From: Undaria pinnatifida | Lineage: Eukaryota > Sar > Phaeophyceae > Laminariales > Alariaceae | DNA length: 64,000 nt | Assembly: GCA_012845835.1 (NCBI GenBank) | Contig: JABAKD010000011.1 | Location: 5,232,036-5,296,035 of the forward strand | Reading direction: 5' to 3' | Part shown: positions 36,501 to 50,200 of the stretch, piece after piece | Numbering within the stretch: position 1 is the first letter of the stretch | How the letters are laid out: each line of letters opens with the position of its first letter | Position numbers and translations under genes: made by a program | Notes under the pieces: generated by a model | Told to the model about the DNA's origin: nothing | Database searches by the model: none | Seen by the model: the letters and a program-made list of their open reading frames with translations, nothing else

Positions 36501-39500
36501 CACGCAGCGTCGCAGTCACAAACCAAGGTGTACACAGCAGTACAGTAGTAGCAGTACCGGTCAGCAGCAGGGGTACAACGGCCGCCGTGTTCCAAGCTGA
36601 CGCCTTCATGCTAGTCACGGTGTATGCGCATGGTTGGTGCACAGCAGCAGCACGAGATCGAACCACGACAACACGTTCGGCGCAAAAACCAACTACTCAT
36701 CGTCGGATCTCATACCAGGTTACGTCGACGAAGTAGAATACGAAGCACAGCAGCGAAAAGACTTGCGACGCCCCTCGGACATCAAATCAACAGCATCCTG
36801 AACGGCAGCCTTGCAAGTAAACATTATATGGATTGCCATACACGTGAAAACACCCAAGCACGGAGTATACAGTAGGCTTCGCCGCGACAAGCTGATCATC
36901 GCCCGCCTGCGGCTGGGCGCATGTCCGTACAATAGCCGGAGATGGTAAGCAAATCGAGGCCATAACTGCGACGGGTAGCGCAGTATTCCGCCAAGACTTT
37001 CAGGGGAAAAAAAAAAAAAACTCTTCGTAGAGCGTCAATACAAAGAAAACATTGGAAATTTACAAGCAAGCAACCACAGCGAAAGACATGCTTTGCCTCG
37101 CTGGCCATGTAGAAGATGAGAAAACAAGGGGCAAGATACAAAAGGGATGAGCAACAACAAACAAACAACAACCAAAACTACAAGGTCCCCTTCGCCATGT
37201 GGTTGCCTCCAAATCCCGGGTGGTGTCGCAAGTCGAAAGAGGGGGGAACACAAGCGGCGTTCCTAGTACAGAGATCCATGGTTAACATGACGAACTTCAA
37301 CACAAAACAAGGACAAAACCAAAACACAAAAATATGACACTTTCCACGTTTCAGTCACGCTCTCTTGTATGACGACTGTTGCATTCGTGTGTGACCTTCC
37401 GTACCGCGTAGACCAGGCAACAAAAGAGTCACCATTGGCAAGCCAAGAACACAAACGGAGACCCCCCCTCCCTTTGTGTATGCCATTTAATGCTATTAAC
37501 CATGAATCGCCGTGATATGAGCTGTGTACCAGCTAACTGTCACAAAAAAGCTCTTGAAAACAAAACAAAACAAACCTCCACTAGTACCCAACAGCCACCC
37601 CAAAAAACCACCCGGCCACGTAACACCGACCAGCCCATAGCTCAAGTCTACAAGGTCTCCCTCCGGAGGATGGTTCGACTGAGATCCCGGGGGGGGAGGG
37701 GGGGGGCGGTCGCAACCTGAAAAGGAGGGAGACCCGACAAAAAACTCTTGAAAAAACTAAAGCAAAAGCAATTAGCCACCGCGCAAGTAATAACACCGAA
37801 CAGCCCAAAACATGTTTATAGTACAGTTTATTACAAGCTTCCCTTTCGGATTTCGGGGTGTGGTTGGCTCGAAAATCCCCGCAGAGCTTTTCACGGGTCA
37901 TGGCCTGGCCCACCGGTCGCGTCAGAACGCTTGAAAAAAACTCCAGGTTCGAGTCGGGGCGGGTCGGGAGTCGGGGGGCGTTTAGACTCTCTCTCACGGG
38001 TCGGATCGGCTCTCTTTGTAACATCACGGGCCGAATCGGGTCATCCTGACCCGACCCAACCCGCGAGACTTCATCCGACCCGCGAAAAGCCCTGAAAATC
38101 GAACTCCCGGGGGTGTCGCAAGTAAAAAGGGGGGAGGGTGTGCTCGATATTCATGCATGGCCGTAGTCGTATGACCATATCGTATAGACCATCGCATGCT
38201 TACAATGCCGGGACGGAGCATGTCGGGTTTTCACCGACCAGGCAGATATTGCTTGCACCAAGCGCGAAACGCCGAGTGAAAGAGGGAGGGGGGGGGGAGG
38301 GGAGAGGTGTGTGTGGGGGGGGGTAGTGGCGGGGGGGGGGGCGACTTGCAGAGTGACCGACGGTGGCGGTGCGGGGACGGAGGAGGGGGGAGGGGGGGGG
38401 GGGGGGGCGAGGAGGGGGGGGGGATATAGTACCGGGCGTTAATATTAGCGAAGTTAATATATTTTGTTTTTGGGGGAAGGGGGGGGGGCATAAGAAACCA
38501 AAATAACAAAATAAGCCACCCGGCAAGTAATCCGCCAAGTTTAACACCGACTAGCGCACACGATTTTATAGCTCAAGAGTCTATAAATAACGACCATTAA
38601 ACGCACACTTCGGTGTAACAACCTCAACGACCATCAAACACACACACCAACAACCATAACATAGTCAACGACACGAAAACCTCGCCTCGCTGGGGATGTA
38701 GAGGATGAGGTGTACCACGACAACAGCCTTGAACACCGACGATACGGCGCCCGTAAAGTTTCCGAGTATATCGCCGTCGACAGCATCGCGAAACGATAGG
38801 TAGCCCATCAGCCCCATCATGTAGCACATGCAGCAGCCGATGCCTATCGCCCACGCGGCAACTGATCGCCACGCCCTGGGCGATCGGGCAGGAAGACAGG
38901 AAACAAAAGCAGCAACAGCAGCAGCATCGGCAGCAGCACCACCACCACCAGCAGCAGCAGCAGGGGAGGGAGCACAAGCAGCGTCAGCTATGTGAGAATA
39001 ATTAACAGCAGTAGCATCAGAAACAGGCGGAGGGGTATCAGCAGTGCGAGCAAGGGCACAAGCAGCGGCAGCAGCAGTGTGGCCAGCAGCAGCAGCAGCA
39101 CCACCACCACCAGGGTCAGCAGCAATTGGAGGAGGGCTATCGGCAGTGTGAACAGTGTGAGAATGAGTAACTGCGGTATCGAAAGCAGACCCAGGAATAG
39201 GACGACAGGTAGTGTGAACATGACGACAAGCAGCGGTATCGGCAGCAGCACGAGGAGGAGTGTCAGCAGCATCAGCGGCGCGAGCGTGGGCAGCTCCAGC
39301 AGTATCGCAAACGGTAGCAGCACGAGTATCATCGCATTAGCATGAACGTGACAATAGCATTATGGGATTGGCATTTAGCACGAGCATTACTAGCTCGAGC
39401 ACGAGCGTGAGCAGGAGTCTGCGCATGAGCACAAGCAAGAGCATGGGCATCACGGCAATAGTACCAGCATGAGCACTGTCATGAACAACAGTCTGAGTAT

Positions 39501-41183
39501 GGGAATCAGCACTAGCATGAGAGTCAGCATAGCATGATAAAATTTAAGTTACGATGAACGTCAGTGTACGTGAGCAATAGCATTGTTACGAGCGACAACA
39601 CAAGTCGTGGGCTCCCTCGTACCCGAAAACATGAGCGTGATCATTAGCGCGGGCAAAGATCACGAGCATCGCGGGCCTGAGAAAACTCAAAAAGCAGGAC
39701 CAGCAAAAAACAACACCAAACCAACAGGAGCCGCAGCAAAAACAAAAAACAAACCAATGGCAGCATCAGTAGCAGCAGCGACATCATCAGCATGAGCATC
39801 AGCAGCGGTTCCAGCACCAGCACTCTAATCACCGTCAGCAGCAATCGAGTCGTCAGCATCAGTAAACGCAGGACCCGCCTCAGCATCAGCAGCAGCACCA
39901 CAACCAAAACCATCAGCATCAGGAGCATAATCAGCGGCACCAGCACCAGCACAACAAAATCCGTCAAGGGCAGAATCAAGAGCACCAGCACCAGCACAAT
40001 AAAAACCACCCGCGTCAGGAACACAAAGAGCAGCAGCAGCAACGCAAAAATCATCAGCGTTATCAGCATCAGCACCAGCATCGTCATCATCATCACCAGC
40101 ATCGTCATCATCATCACCAGCATCAGCGGTAGCATCAACCGCGTCCGCCAAATCTCATGAGCAGCAGTGGGGGTTCAGAAAGAAGCATAGTTAGAAGCAA
40201 AACCCAATACAGTGACACAATCAGGAGCAGCAACAGCAGTGGCAAGGGCAGCGGCTACGGGAAAAGTTGAGACATAAAGCCCCCCCCCCCTCCCCACCGC
40301 ACCTCCCACCCCACCCCTTTGCCCCCCTCCTTTCGACGCCTTTACGACAACTCGCAACTCCACAGTACCATCTAGGTTAAAGTACGGAGGCGAAAAAACA
40401 TGCTACTGACACGCACCTACGAGAGCGCGGGGTCAACCACGTACACACGCGTGTGGCACGGCTTGTGAGCAAAACAGCACGGAAAACGATCGAGCCTATT
40501 CGCGCGTTACATTATCTTGGACAAAACCGGCGACCATATTAAAGTTCACACACACAAAAAATATCACCCACAAAATTCCATACGTTTCATCTCACTTACC
40601 ATCAATAGAGCAATTTTGCCAGTCGAAAACGGCTACGGTAAGGGTCACCCGATAAGGCGGCCGTGTGCGAGGGCAATGCGACCGCCTTATAAAGGAAGCC
40701 ACCTTATTCGTTTCAGGCTATGGGCACAATTAGTCCGTCGCGCCAAGCGAATGTGACCGCCTTATATCGGGATACCACCTTACTCAGACCGCCTTATTGG
40801 GAGACCCCTACTGTACTGAGGCGCAAAACCGAGTGACACGCACGCACCTAGGAGAGCGCGGGAACAATGATGTGTACGCGTGCAGCACCGCCGGGGAGCA
40901 GGAGAGCGCGAAAACGATCGAGCCCATCTTCGCCACCGATCCGGACCAGTCCCACCATACCACGCTCGCGTCGAGGTCGGGGTCGTGTCCGGGCTCCGAC
41001 CTCTCCTCCTCGCCGTATATGGGGCCTGCGATGACCACAAGCAGCACCACCGAGGTGATCGCGCAGAAGCTGAAAACGGCGATCCATCTGCTTGGATCGA
41101 GAGATGAGGCGACGCGAGACGAGACGAGGCGAGGTTTCGTGTGTAGGTTGGTTGGTTGGTTGGTTGGTTGATTGATTGATTGG

Positions 41184-41250
<67 letters not shown>

Positions 41251-44200
41251 GTTGATGGATTGACTGGTTGATTAATTGATTGATTGGTTGATTGGGTGGT
41301 AGATTGGTTGGTTTCTTGGTTGGTTTGTCTGTTTGTTGGTTGGTTGGTTGGTTGGTTGGTTGGTTGGATGATTGATTGATTGCTTACATTTTCAAGATAT
41401 TCGGGAGGGGGGGGGGGGGGGGGGGGGCAGGGTTGAGACGCGAAGCTAGGCGTTTTGTTTTTTGTTTAGCCTGGTGGTTGGTAAGCCGAATACGGCGAGC
41501 GACCTGCTTGGGGTGAGAGGTGACGCGGAGGTGGAGGCGTTCGCATGTTTGGTTCTTGGTAAGTCAGATGGATGGGTAGTTAGTTTGTTCGTTGGCTAGT
41601 AGCCACCCCACTCCACCACACCCCACCCCACCCCGACTCCCACCCACTCGAGGTTATTAAAGTGCCGAATAAGGTAGATAAGAAACTCAAATACGGTCAC
41701 GATCACAGGAGTCGCCTCTCAGAGAACACCCGCCAGGCTCCCCGTCCTTCCCACCCCCCCCCACCCTGAGATTACTAACGTGTCGACAGAGTTAGATGGA
41801 AATATAAAACGCTGTCACCATCACGGAGGTCACCACATAGAACGACACCTACCCATCCGCCCCCCCTCTCCTTTCCCCACCCTCCCTATTCCATCAGAAC
41901 TGGCATATATGCATTATTTGTTTTGTCATCCCATGTATTATGCTCGCAGTACTCTCGTGCTCCCTCCCAAAAATAGTAACTCAGATCCGGGGTCATATAG
42001 CGGGCCCTCCTCCACCCTCCCCAATAAGGCACTTGCCTTCGTTTTTATCGCGAGAAGAATTCAGCATTTTCTTCCCTCGTCGACTCGCGTCGAATTGTAC
42101 CTAACCACGCTGCTAGGCGCTCTCAGCAGTTGCTCCCTTTTTTTTTCCCCTTTTTTTTTGTAGCATTTTTGCAAATAAAGTAAAATGTCACCACGGTGGG
42201 AATCGAACTCAAGGACCAACGAAGTTGAAATGACAGTATAAAGCAAGGAACATGCCAACAAAGTGGTTGCCAGCATTACAGCTGATTGGGCTGTACGGGA
42301 GAAAGTGACTAAAAGTGCGAGCTGGAATTACTGTAGGTGGGACAGCGTAGTCGAGCGGAGGTAAAAGAAAGGATAGAAGGGAAAATATAGCGCAAACAAA
42401 AAGGGTGCACGAGGAAAAACATTCAGAGATATGCGGGGTTAAAGGAAAAGAAAGACGAACAGAAACGTACAAGGGCTCCGCATGGGTGCCGGCATTCGCT
42501 GAAACTGCTCTTTTATGTAGGGGACATGGTCCTGCCAGAATGAAGAAAGAGGTATACCAGTGGTCGGATGGAGGAGGAACAAGGCGTACAGAGCTGCCAT
42601 TGTGGCAACGCAGACGAGAGTAGCACCCACCTAGTGGTAAAATATGAACTGGACAAGGAGGAACGGAAGGTGTTAGAGGGAGAGATGAGGAAAACAGGCT
42701 AATGTGACATGGAAAAGTTTGATACATTAGATAGCAGCGAGAAAACGACCTCTATCCTAAGAGGCAGATGGTGTCTGCAAACGGCCAAGAGGAAGGAGGT
42801 AAGATGCGCATTTATTTCTCATATGACATATGGAATAAACGTACTGAGGGCCCAAATATTGGATTTGTCTTTATTAAAAGTAGGAACGGCGGTTAGTCTT
42901 GAAAGGGAAGCGTGGTCAATGGTCAAATAGCTAAGGCAAGCAACAAATGAGTACGCCCCCTCCCCACTCTATCACCACCTCCCCTCCCTTCCCCTCCCGT
43001 CCGCACCTCACCTCACCCCACCCAACCCCCCCCCACCCCACTCCCCCCCACCCCGACCCTCACATCCGATCCTATCCCACCTCACCCCATCCCAACTCAC
43101 CGCCCCACGCCCAACCCCACTCCCACCCCACCCGGACCTTGGACTAAAAAAGGGCCGAAGGTTGCAGATAGGAAACACAAACATAGTCACCGTCAAGGGG
43201 GTCACCACCGAGACCCCTCGCCCCCTATCCTCCTCCCCCCCCCCCCCCATCATCCTTCGTCACCCCCGTCACCCCCCCCCAACCCCCCCAACACCAACCC
43301 CACCCCAAGGCACCTCGCCCACCTGATATCACTAAAGTGCCGAATGAAGCAGAATGATAACACAAACACGGTCACCATCACGGGTGCTATCACGGAACAA
43401 CGCTCACCCTCCCGCACCCTCCCGCAGCCCTCCCACCCCCTCCACCAACTCCCAGCCCCCCCACTCACCCCCACGCACCCCACCCCACCCCCACCTACCT
43501 AATATTACTAAGGTGCCGGATGAGGCAAACGGGGAACACAAACACAGCCACCACCACGGGTATCACGAAAGAAAAGGGTCTCCACCAGGCTCCCCACCAC
43601 TTTCATCTCCCCTAACCCAACCCTCACCCACCCAACCCTACCCCAACCTACCCTACCCTACCCCACCCACCTGAGATTACTAAACCACCGGATGAGGAAG
43701 AAAGGAAATACATAACACGGCCACCATGACAGGGTCACGAAAGAGCACGACCCCCGCCCCCGCCCCCTTACCCTCCCTCCGCCCCTCCAACCCCCAACCC
43801 CACCCACCTGAGATTACTAAAGTGCCGGATGAGGCAGACGGGGAACACAAACACGGCCACCATGACAGGGGTCACGAAAGAGAACGACCCCCACCACGCG
43901 TCGTCCGCGCTGTCGCCAACCCACTCCTCCAGCAGCGAAACCGTCAGCGACCCCACCAAGATGACATAGGAACATATGTCGCCCAAGTTCTGCAGCACCA
44001 CCGTCACGTCCACACACAGCGCGCCGCGCGGGCCCAACGTCTCCTGGGCTAGGTGCGCGAACTCAATATCGCTTGTCCTATCCACCCCGCCCCCGCCCCC
44101 GTGTGCATCGTGCTCGAGCATCTCCACGCCTCCGTTACCATTACCAAAACCATCCCCGATAGTGCTACTGTCATTGCTACCCCCTCCTCGAGTGTAACCC

Positions 44201-47200
44201 CGGGGAAAAGTCAGTTCCGACGCGTCGATCAGCACTACGATCCCCAGCCAAACGGCGAACGCTGCGTTCGGGAAAAAAGGAGGCGGGGAGGAGGGAGGGT
44301 GGGGGGGAGTGGGGCGGGGTTAGGGGACGGGGTTGGGGTGGGGGTGGGAGAGGGGGCGAGGGGCAACAACGTGTCATGGTCGGTTCGAATCCGGGGGGGG
44401 GGGGGGGAGGGGGGGTGAGCGAGGCGGGGGGGGGGGGGACAAAGACGAATGCGTGGGAGAGCGAGATCTATCATGAGTTCGGGATGTTAAACAAATATCT
44501 GGTCGTTGTTGCTCTTATACTAACCAATCATTGCCGCAATCAAGTCCGTGGTCACAAGACAGGCTCCAGTCACTCTAGAATGATTTGGTAGGTATCATGG
44601 ATATGGTCGGGAACCTTGGATCTACTCATTGCCCGTTTACACAGCCGACTCCGGTAGCCTGGGGAATTGCTTCCTTCGGGGCGTATGGGCCTATGCTATT
44701 GTTCTGCGACCACAAAAATAGTAGTGCGAAAGTAGCCAACCGTCCGTCCCGTGAGAGCCGGCAGCAAGGAAGAGTACGGTAGTATCACGAATACATTACA
44801 CAGCGTGATTCTCTTTTCGAAACAGAACAAAAGAGAGGGGAGCACGTGCTTGCCGGGATCATCACGGTGAGCAAATCAAGACATCATACATATCAACCTG
44901 TTTAGTTTTCGTGTTCATTCATGTGAGAACAACAACACATACCGGTGTACGGTGCAAAAAAAAAACTTGCGAGCTACATTTCAAAGTGCTGGACAATATA
45001 TATTTCATGTACTTTTGATGTTGAAGAGAGAAAATACTCGGTTTTGATGTTAGAGGGAGACGATCTAGCAAATCAGCAGTGACCTTGAGATTTGCCTAAA
45101 CTGGCGGCGCAACCGCTGGGACTTGCGTAGCAGCGGTGTGCAGGATTCACTACGAGGCCGCCGTGCACCGAATTTCCTCAATTCTAACGAGACACACCAA
45201 AAACACAACAGATCAGACAACGCCAAGACTTGGTTGAGTTCCCTCGGGCGCGGGGGGGCATTTGGGGTCTTCGGTGGGGAGAAACGGTGCCACTGAAAGA
45301 GTACAGATCGCCGAAAGACCCACAGGAAATTGTGCGGGGCTGGTTTCGACAAAAGCCTGGTTTTCGATATTATGTGACGTTCGTAGGTTGCGCCGCATTT
45401 TGGTTTTGTGGGCAAAGCAACACGGGCGTCTGCGCTTCGTGCGTTTTCCGCGATCAACGCGTGCGCGCTTCATGCTCGACAAGACCTAGTCCAAGCGGGT
45501 TGGTGGCGTTGGACTTGGCCAGAAGCCGCCAAAGCTACCTTGTTTGCTGCGTTGCATCCAGCCGAGAGCCGCGAAAGCTACAGCAAGCGCGACTGATTCG
45601 CGAAATGTCATCGATACCGCGCGCTGCTTATGCCATCGTACGATACAAGCTGCTGGCGGGCGGCACTAGGAATGTGCCACCGCTGACTTGCGGCGAGAAG
45701 AACAAGCAGCGATGGCAGCCAAGCCAGCGTCGGCGTTGTTGTAGGATACCCTACTGCTGTGTGGTACCCGTTTTATTGTGCGTGTTGTAGGATACCGCGT
45801 GTGTTTTTGTGGTGGGATGAGCGATGCGATGGGTTCATGAACGTTTTCGACCGAGCAACTCGACTGATGCATCCAGTCGAATCAACAACTTTTTTCGACT
45901 TGATTTGCAAGTATAGATGGGCACCGGATGAAAATAAACCGGTTGACCGCGGTTTTTCTAAACCCGGCAGGCATGTGTGATTGCTCGGTTTTTTAAAACA
46001 AGAACTGGCAGTATCGGAGGTCCAGTTGACCGTTTTCCGGTAAATCGGTTAAGCCGGATTAAAACGCCGGTTAAACGCCGATTGTAACCGGTTACAGGTT
46101 AAACCGGAGAACCGGTTGACTTAATTAACCATGTAACACTAAAACATGCCTGCAGCAGTGAACAGAGTGTTAATAAACGTGACAGCGTGAAGGTTGATCC
46201 AATGTCGATTGTACCTATTATGGTCTAGAACACATACTACAACCTGGCATGAGGTAGATTGTGCGGGATAATCGACGTTGGGTCACCCCCTCCACACCCC
46301 ACTAGGGTTCGGTTACCAGTTAAACCGGAAACCGGTTGACTTAATTAACCATGCAACACTAAAACGTGTCTGCAGCAGTGAATAGCGTGTTAATGAACGT
46401 GAAAGTGTGAAGGTTAGTTGATCCAATGTCGATTGTACCTAGTAAATGATCTAGGAAAAATGACTATATACAACCTGGCATGAGGTAGATTGTGCGGGAT
46501 AATCGACGTTGGGTCACCCCCTCCACACCCCACTAGGGTTCGGTTACCAGTTAAACCGGAAACCGGTTGACTTAATTAACCATGCAACACTAAAACGTGT
46601 GTGCAGCAGTGAATAGCGTGTTAAACGTGACAGTGTGAAGGATGGTTGATCCAATGTCGGTTGTACCTCTTAAATAGTCTAGGACATATGGCCACAAAGC
46701 ATAAAGTGGATTATGCGGGATAATCGACGTTGGGTCACCCCCTCCACACCCCACTGGGGTTCGGTTACCAGTTAAACCGGAAACCGGTTGAATTAAATAA
46801 CCATGTAACACTAAAACGTGTCTGCAGCAGTGAATAGCGTGTTAAACGTGACAGTGTGAGGGTTGGTTGATCCAATGTCGATCGTACCTATTAAATAGTC
46901 TAGGACATATGACCACAAAGCATAAAGTGGATTATGCGTGATAATCGACGTTGGGTCACCTCCACACCCCACTAGGGTTTATAACTAGAGCTGTGAGTCC
47001 GCAGGATTTCACCTCCAATAACTTATCGGTAGGTCCTGTTAACCGACTAACTGGCTTTACTAGTCGGAAAGTCGGCTGGCGAACCCAGCTGATGGCCAGC
47101 CGAGTTGCCGACTCAAGTCAGGCGAGCGGAGCGAGTCTTATAGCTCCCCCCGCCGGGGAGGGGGCAGGCGCCCAAAAATGAAAAAAATGCGTCCCACGTC

Positions 47201-50200
47201 CCATATTATGCAATCTCTCCTACATGTATGGAAACAAAATAAGTCGGGTAGTCGGCACCTTCGGGGAACGAATAATGACCACGAGTCCGACTAGTAAGTA
47301 GTTGGTGAGTTGAGTCGTGACGACTCGCAGCTCTAGTTATAACACAAGTATACAGTGTGGTCGTTGTGTTGCCGTTTACGCTGTAGGCTGATTGAAGTAA
47401 CTGCTTGCAGGAGTAGCCGTTGCACAGCTGTAGTGAATACTTCGAAGTATATGTCAAGACTGGTCACTTCATCGCAAGAGGACACAGATCACGTTGTCGT
47501 TGGCAAGGGCGAAATAACTTAGAGCGTGTGTTTTGGATGGCATCCAGCGGTTACATAATCTTGCTGTCGCAGGTACGTCTTGGAGTTAATAAAGTTTTAC
47601 GGTTGGATAGTTTTGTACAATGCAGTCTGTGGGTTTCATGTTTTGACCTATTTATTTCCTTTCCAGCTCACTGGCGGAGGTTATTTTACACTCAACACTT
47701 TGATTCTGGACACAACCCGTGTTCACAGGTGTTTTCCGTTCTCTCCCCGGTCCATGCCTTCAGTTAACTTTTACATTGCGCAGGATGGATAGTTCAGATT
47801 TTAGCGAAGGTTTTAGGTCGTGTCACGTGGACTAACAAGCAGGGCGACTCTTGCTTGTACTCGTCGCACGATGGCAGCCGTGACGGTGATTTGAGGAGCT
47901 TCGGGAGCATGGGGTATGCGGGTCTCTGGTTGCGGTCGTTTCGATGCAGCCTGACGTCGTGCTCTACCATAACAAGGAAATTTTCAGCTAATTAATCAAA
48001 ACAGCGAGACGAGACGAGACACGAGACAAAAATCCATCTTGAAAAGACGCATTAATTGCAAACGGAACCAAACACGCACTTGTGAGTATACCACAAGGTG
48101 CCACTTGACGAAAAGCCAAACTGGTTTTCCATGTTACGGATGCTTCACCACAAAAAACTGGTTCAACCGGTTCTTCGTTGACCGGTTAAAACCGGCTGAA
48201 AAAACCCGGTTAAACCGAATAATTATTCGATAATAACGCCTCCTATCCGGTTTCGGTTCTTCGAAAATGCCGTCCGGTGCCCATCTCTATTTGCGAGTCG
48301 GATCGCTCAGTCGATAAAGTTTGAGTGGAAACGGCTCTTCTTCGACTGCTCAAAATAACAAGCCTGAATTGGTCTCCAGTCGAAAAGAGCCTTTTTGGAC
48401 TGACGGATCCGGCTGTACAAGAATTTGCCTACAAGGCCATCTCTGATAACACCGTTTCTGGATTCGAAAATAAGTGTTTTTGGATCGCAAAACCGGTTTG
48501 CGCTTATTACAGACCCGAAGCTGGTGATCTGGTGATTTTTCACGCTTTTGTTTTTTAGGCCATTTCTTATACAGTCGGATTTGTCAGTCGAAAACGGCCT
48601 TTTTCGACTGAAGCCCAAATCGGGCTTTCTTACACAGTCGAAAAAGCGCTTTTTCGACTCAACTTTTTGCGACTGAGAATTACGACTGGCGGATCCGATC
48701 GAAAAACTCGACTTTTTCGACTGGATCCTCCAGTCGAAAAACTCAGTCGAAAAAGTTTTACACGTGTGTTTTGAACCGATCGCATCGCTCATCCCACCAC
48801 CAAACACACACCCACACGGCCACACACCTATACCAGGTACCACACTGCAGTATCATACAAGGCGCTGACGCTGGCTTGGCTTCTCGCAAGCAAGTCAGCG
48901 TGGCGCATTCCTAGTTTCGCTCGCCAGCAGCGTGTATCACACGACGGTAGCAGCGCGCGGTCTCGATCCCATGCTGCCAACAACGGCTGCGCCTGCTGTA
49001 GCTTTGGCGGCTCTCGGCTGAGTGCAACTCCACGAACGTAGCTTTGGCGGCTTTCGGCTAAGCCCAAAGCCACCAACCCGCTGGGACAAAGGTTCGTCGA
49101 GCCGTTGCTCGCAGAGAAAGCGCGAAGCACAGAGCTGCCAATCGATTTCGCCTGCTGTACAGCAGTACTCCCTCACACCAACCGCCTCTAGGAAGAGCAC
49201 AAAAACTTTAAAATCGACTCGACTGACGACTGACGATAAAAAGAAGGACCAGAAGAATCCAGTCGAAAAAAAGTCCAGTCGAAAAGGGCCGTTTTCGACT
49301 GGCGGAATCCGACTTATAAGAAATGGCCTTAGGGGTTCGTTTTCGGTTTTCGGGTCGCTCCCCCACCGAAGTTGGGCCCCCAGTTGAATCGTATCCGAAA
49401 ATGGCATCCGTTTTCGGTTTTCCATGCATCATGGGGGGCAACGAGCAAGCGTGTTAACAAGCCAAAAACAGCAGAACAAATTGTAGTAGTACAAGACACC
49501 TGAACACACAAGACACGCATCAGACATATCCATCTGCTAAGCAAGCAACACGGATCTTGAGGGTACTTGTGCTGCTGCTGCTGCTGCTGCTGCGTCCCGC
49601 TACCCAATGGCACACACCTCGGGCCTCACCACGAACCGATCGGATCGGATAGCGAGGGTGACGACTACGAGAGCCTTGCCACTCTCCTCGCGGTCGCGAT
49701 TGCAGCATTCGCCGAACACAAAACACACACTTGAATCGTTGATGCTCGAGATCGGGGAGAGTGAGCGTGAAAAAAACAATACCTCGCGTGAAGCGCACAC
49801 GGCGTGTTTTCCCTCGCCCCAACTTCAAAGCTTCATCTGCGTGCTGAGATGCTGTGGTGCGGCGAACTCGTACGAGCACGTGGTCGAGCGATCGCCGTTG
49901 TTGATTATTTCGCGAGAACTTTGTCCGGAAAACAATCTGTACATTCGGGTTTCGATTGTCGATCCGATTCTGCCCGTCTGTCTCCAGATTCCAGAGCAAA
50001 TACCATTTACAGTCCAAGGACCTGCAGTCCATACGCTATTCCACTAACCCTAGCCCTAACCCTCACCCCAACCCTATAAATAGTTGCGTACTATAATATA
50101 ATAAGTGGGAGCAGGGTGCCGAATGGGGTTCGGTCCGGGCGCGATGAGCGCAGTGTTCTTGACCGATTGAAATGGAGGTTGTTGTTGTTGTTGTTCTCAC

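Larger units (their letters stand above)
45912..48289. mobile_element. hAT-like non-autonomous element, 2378 bp
   Basis: The ends are tatagatgggcaccgg (left) and the inverse of tagagatgggcaccgg (right). They are flanked by 8-bp direct repeats TTTGCAAG (45904-45911) and TTTGCGAG (48290-48297), with one difference. TA-AGATGGGCA-type ends with 8-bp target duplications are typical of hAT transposons. CCGGTT-rich subterminal repeats occur at both ends. No transposase frame is seen inside. It carries a tandem array and a second, nested element. Confidence 0.75.
45060..49440. repeat. Long inverted repeat (foldback-like) in transporter intron 1
   Basis: The arm at about 45400-45780 is the inverse of about 48835-49160. 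Shared words include agcgggttggtggc, gccgccaaagctac and gccgagagccgc. Motifs of the type cagtcgaaaaag/ctttttcgactg cluster at 48300-48760 and 49255-49310. Both arms hold open frames of 100-186 codons with related sequence, but I recognise no domain. The hAT-like element at 45912-48289 lies between the arms. Confidence 0.7.

Noticed and set aside
39644-40160. Leu/Val-rich and Ser/Ile-rich frames of 100-164 codons suggesting a membrane protein
   Set aside because: Imperfect trinucleotide repeats inside transporter intron 3; the opposite strand is equally open.
43250-43483. Alternative (mutually exclusive) versions of transporter exon 2
   Set aside because: The copies match only the last ~80 bases of the exon and carry no counterpart of its acceptor; some have stops or lost donors.
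50041-50080. Telomere or chromosome end
   Set aside because: Only a few degenerate CCCTAA units, flanked by unrelated sequence within a gene intron.
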